A DNA stretch of 6,297 nt from contig CAMGFF010000137.1 of assembly GCA_946055125.1 (NCBI GenBank), forward strand, positions 1 through 6,297. Reading direction: 5' to 3'. Below the pieces are notes generated by a model that was not told the origin of the DNA, ran no database searches, and saw only the letters and a list, made by a program, of their open reading frames with translations. Shown here piece by piece: positions 5,632 through 6,297 of this stretch. This DNA comes from an uncultured Prevotellaceae bacterium (GTDB lineage Bacteria; Bacteroidota; Bacteroidia; Bacteroidales; Muribaculaceae). Each line of letters opens with the position of its first letter. Position 1 is the first letter of the stretch. Position numbers and translations under genes: made by a program.

Positions 5632-5663
5632 CAAATCTACACATTTTTCACGAATAATCCACA
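5632..5663 (-). promoter_or_regulatory. Promoter of the second GYF_2-CD225 gene
   Basis: On the minus strand TAGATTTG (5639-5632) fits the -7 consensus TAnnTTTG. Twenty bases upstream is TGTG (5663-5660), one base from the -33 consensus TTTG. The predicted start near 5625 leaves a leader of about 56 A/T-rich bases before the ATG at 5569, with no Shine-Dalgarno sequence. Confidence 0.55.
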
Positions 5664-5788
5664 TTATCTCACCTCTTTTTTCACCCAAGCAGCTCTCCCT
5701 GTCACTCACCCTGTCAACACCCGGGCACAAGCGACTTGGTGGGGTGAGAAACTGGCTATGCCACGCGGCTCAATGGCGTGCAAGCAGC

Positions 5789-5819
5789 AAAAGCGGAGAG
5801 GCACGAAGCCAATCCGCTT
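5789..5819 (-). terminator. Probable secG terminator
   Basis: On the minus strand aagcgga (5819-5813) pairs with tccgctt (5797-5791), with an inner GGC/GCC stem around ttcgt and a symmetric two-base internal loop. The stem runs into TTTT. It starts 54 bases after the secG stop. Confidence 0.6.
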
Positions 5820-5844
5820 GTTATTGTTGTGTGCATCGCAGGCT

Positions 5845-5866
5845 GGCGGCGCTTTGCGCTGCCGCC
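5845..5866 (-). repeat. GC-rich hairpin right after the secG stop
   Basis: On the minus strand GGCGGC (5866-5861) pairs with GCCGCC (5850-5845), extended by GC/GC after a one-base bulge, with loop GCAAA. It begins 7 bases after the secG stop codon and has no T tract. It probably acts with the hairpin at 5791-5819, as a pause or 3'-end protection. Confidence 0.45.
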
Positions 5867-5872
5867 TCGCCC

Positions 5873-6238
5873 CTACTTGCCCTGAGCGGGAGCCTCGGGG
5901 GCAGCTGCGGGAGCAGCCACGGGTGCCGGGGCTTGCTTCTCGGTGGCGAAAGGAGTGGCCTGCTGCTCCTGCTTGGGAGCGTTGGTCACGCGCGAGCCCT
6001 TGCCGGTGACGAGGTCTCGCGGAGCCACGAATGCGGTGAGGATGCTGAGCACGCACACCGTGATGGCGAGAGTCCAAGTGGCCTTCTCCACGAAGTCGGT
6101 TGTCTTGCGCACGCCCATAATCTGGTTGGAACTTGCGAAATTAGAGGCAAGACCTCCGCCCTTCGATTTCTGGATCAACACTACACCAATCAAGAGGATT
6201 GATGCCAATAGAATCAAAATTGTGAGTAAAGCGTACAT
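5873..6238 (-). CDS. secG: Preprotein translocase subunit SecG
   Basis: SecG is the small non-essential subunit of the SecYEG channel that assists SecA-driven export across the inner membrane. In the 121 residues, TM1 is at about 2-22, followed by the family signature LIQKSKGGGL (21-30) and a short conserved segment with FASSNQIMGVRKTTDFVEKATW (34-55), then TM2 at about 53-72. The core of about 75 residues has normal length. The remainder (about 80-121) is a low-complexity tail rich in Pro, Ala and Gln, ending APAPVAAPAAAPEAPAQGK; such tails are common in Bacteroidota SecG. The ATG at 6238 begins the first membrane segment directly and its leader is A/T-rich. No -7 box precedes it in the visible 59 bases, so it may be transcribed from an upstream gene to the right. 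Confidence 0.95.
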   Translation of the reverse strand: MYALLTILILLASILLIGVVLIQKSKGGGLASNFASSNQIMGVRKTTDFVEKATWTLAITVCVLSILTAFVAPRDLVTGKGSRVTNAPKQEQQATPFATEKQAPAPVAAPAAAPEAPAQGK

Positions 6239-6252
6239 ATATTACTGTTGTG

Positions 6253-6297
6253 TTACTTATTGTTTTTTATTTGCTCGTTAATCACCAATTTGCGCAA
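6253..6297 (-). CDS. Possible C-terminal end of a gene upstream of secG (edge fragment)
   Basis: On the minus strand one frame is open from the window edge for 14 codons (LRKLVINEQIKNNK) and stops at 6253-6255, 14 bases before the secG ATG. The charged, Asn/Lys-rich ending and the short spacing fit the tail of an upstream operon gene. A second frame could also reach the edge, with a stop at 6278-6280. The fragment is too short to identify; I give it low confidence. Confidence 0.3.
   Translation of the reverse strand: MRKLVINEQIKNNK

Larger units (their letters stand above)
5570..5872. other. 303-base intergenic region between secG and the second GYF_2-CD225 gene
   Basis: The region holds two hairpins behind secG (5791-5819, 5845-5866) and the GYF_2-CD225 promoter (5632-5663). 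Between them, 5697-5716 has the 8-base direct repeat CCCTGTCA twice, 12 bases apart from start to start, and a CCCGGG palindrome follows. I see no convincing gene: reading frames crossing it are extensions of shadow frames of secG. Confidence 0.6.

Noticed and set aside
5697..5716. Direct repeat CCCTGTCA, two copies
   Set aside because: Only two short copies, 34 bases upstream of a promoter with a weak -33 element. It could be an activator site, but 8 bases twice is too little to claim.
5706..6077. Minus-strand open frame overlapping secG, Arg/His/Ser-rich
   Set aside because: Out-of-frame reading of secG and its 3' region; secG itself has unmistakable motifs.
1..6297. tRNA, rRNA, CRISPR array, insertion sequence or phage signs
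   Set aside because: I read both strands and found no repeat-spacer pattern, terminal repeats, transposase or integrase motifs, or cloverleaf-like segment.

Overview
The window looks like a chromosomal segment of a gut-type Bacteroidales bacterium with GC-rich genes; a Muribaculaceae-like organism is my best guess, by inference only. The signs are: (i) a Bacteroides-type fumarate reductase/succinate dehydrogenase iron-sulfur subunit; (ii) three upstream regions that carry the Bacteroidota -7 box TAnnTTTG, two with a well-matched -33 TTG/TTTG element 19-20 bp upstream; (iii) A/T-rich leaders with no Shine-Dalgarno sequence before every start I checked; (iv) a sigma-54 activator, PlsC-like acyltransferase and secG within a few kb, a neighbourhood I associate with this order. 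I see no mobile element, CRISPR array, tRNA or rRNA.

Layout. Positions 1-572 (+): the 3' part of frdB/sdhB, closed by a strong terminator hairpin at 618-652. Positions 764-1371 (+): a promoter, a palindrome at the predicted transcription start, and a GYF_2-Pro/Gln linker-CD225 (dispanin-like) membrane protein. Twelve bases beyond its stop begins, tail to tail, a minus-strand block read from about 4910 down to 1384: PlsC-like acyltransferase (4883-4023), sigma-54 enhancer-binding regulator (4032-2737, overlapping by 10 bp), a CMP-sialic-acid-synthetase-like cytidylyltransferase (2693-1968), a 62-residue membrane protein (1957-1769) and a DUF2752 membrane protein (1761-1384). Gaps inside the block are 7-43 bp with no recognisable internal promoter or terminator, so it may be one five-gene transcription unit. 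Upstream on the same strand are a second GYF_2-CD225 protein (5569-5075) with its own promoter, and secG (6238-5873), followed by two hairpins. A possible last few codons of another gene precede secG at the right edge.

The window is mostly about the cell envelope: membrane-bound respiration (FrdB), protein export (SecG), lipid acylation (acyltransferase), activated nonulosonic acid (cytidylyltransferase) and several small membrane proteins. The two GYF_2-CD225 proteins are clear paralogs that bracket the acyltransferase-to-DUF2752 block in opposite orientations. I do not see a complete undescribed system. The best leads are this paralog pair with the DUF2752 and 62-residue membrane proteins, and the association of an orphan CMP-sugar synthetase with a sigma-54 regulator and a lipid acyltransferase.
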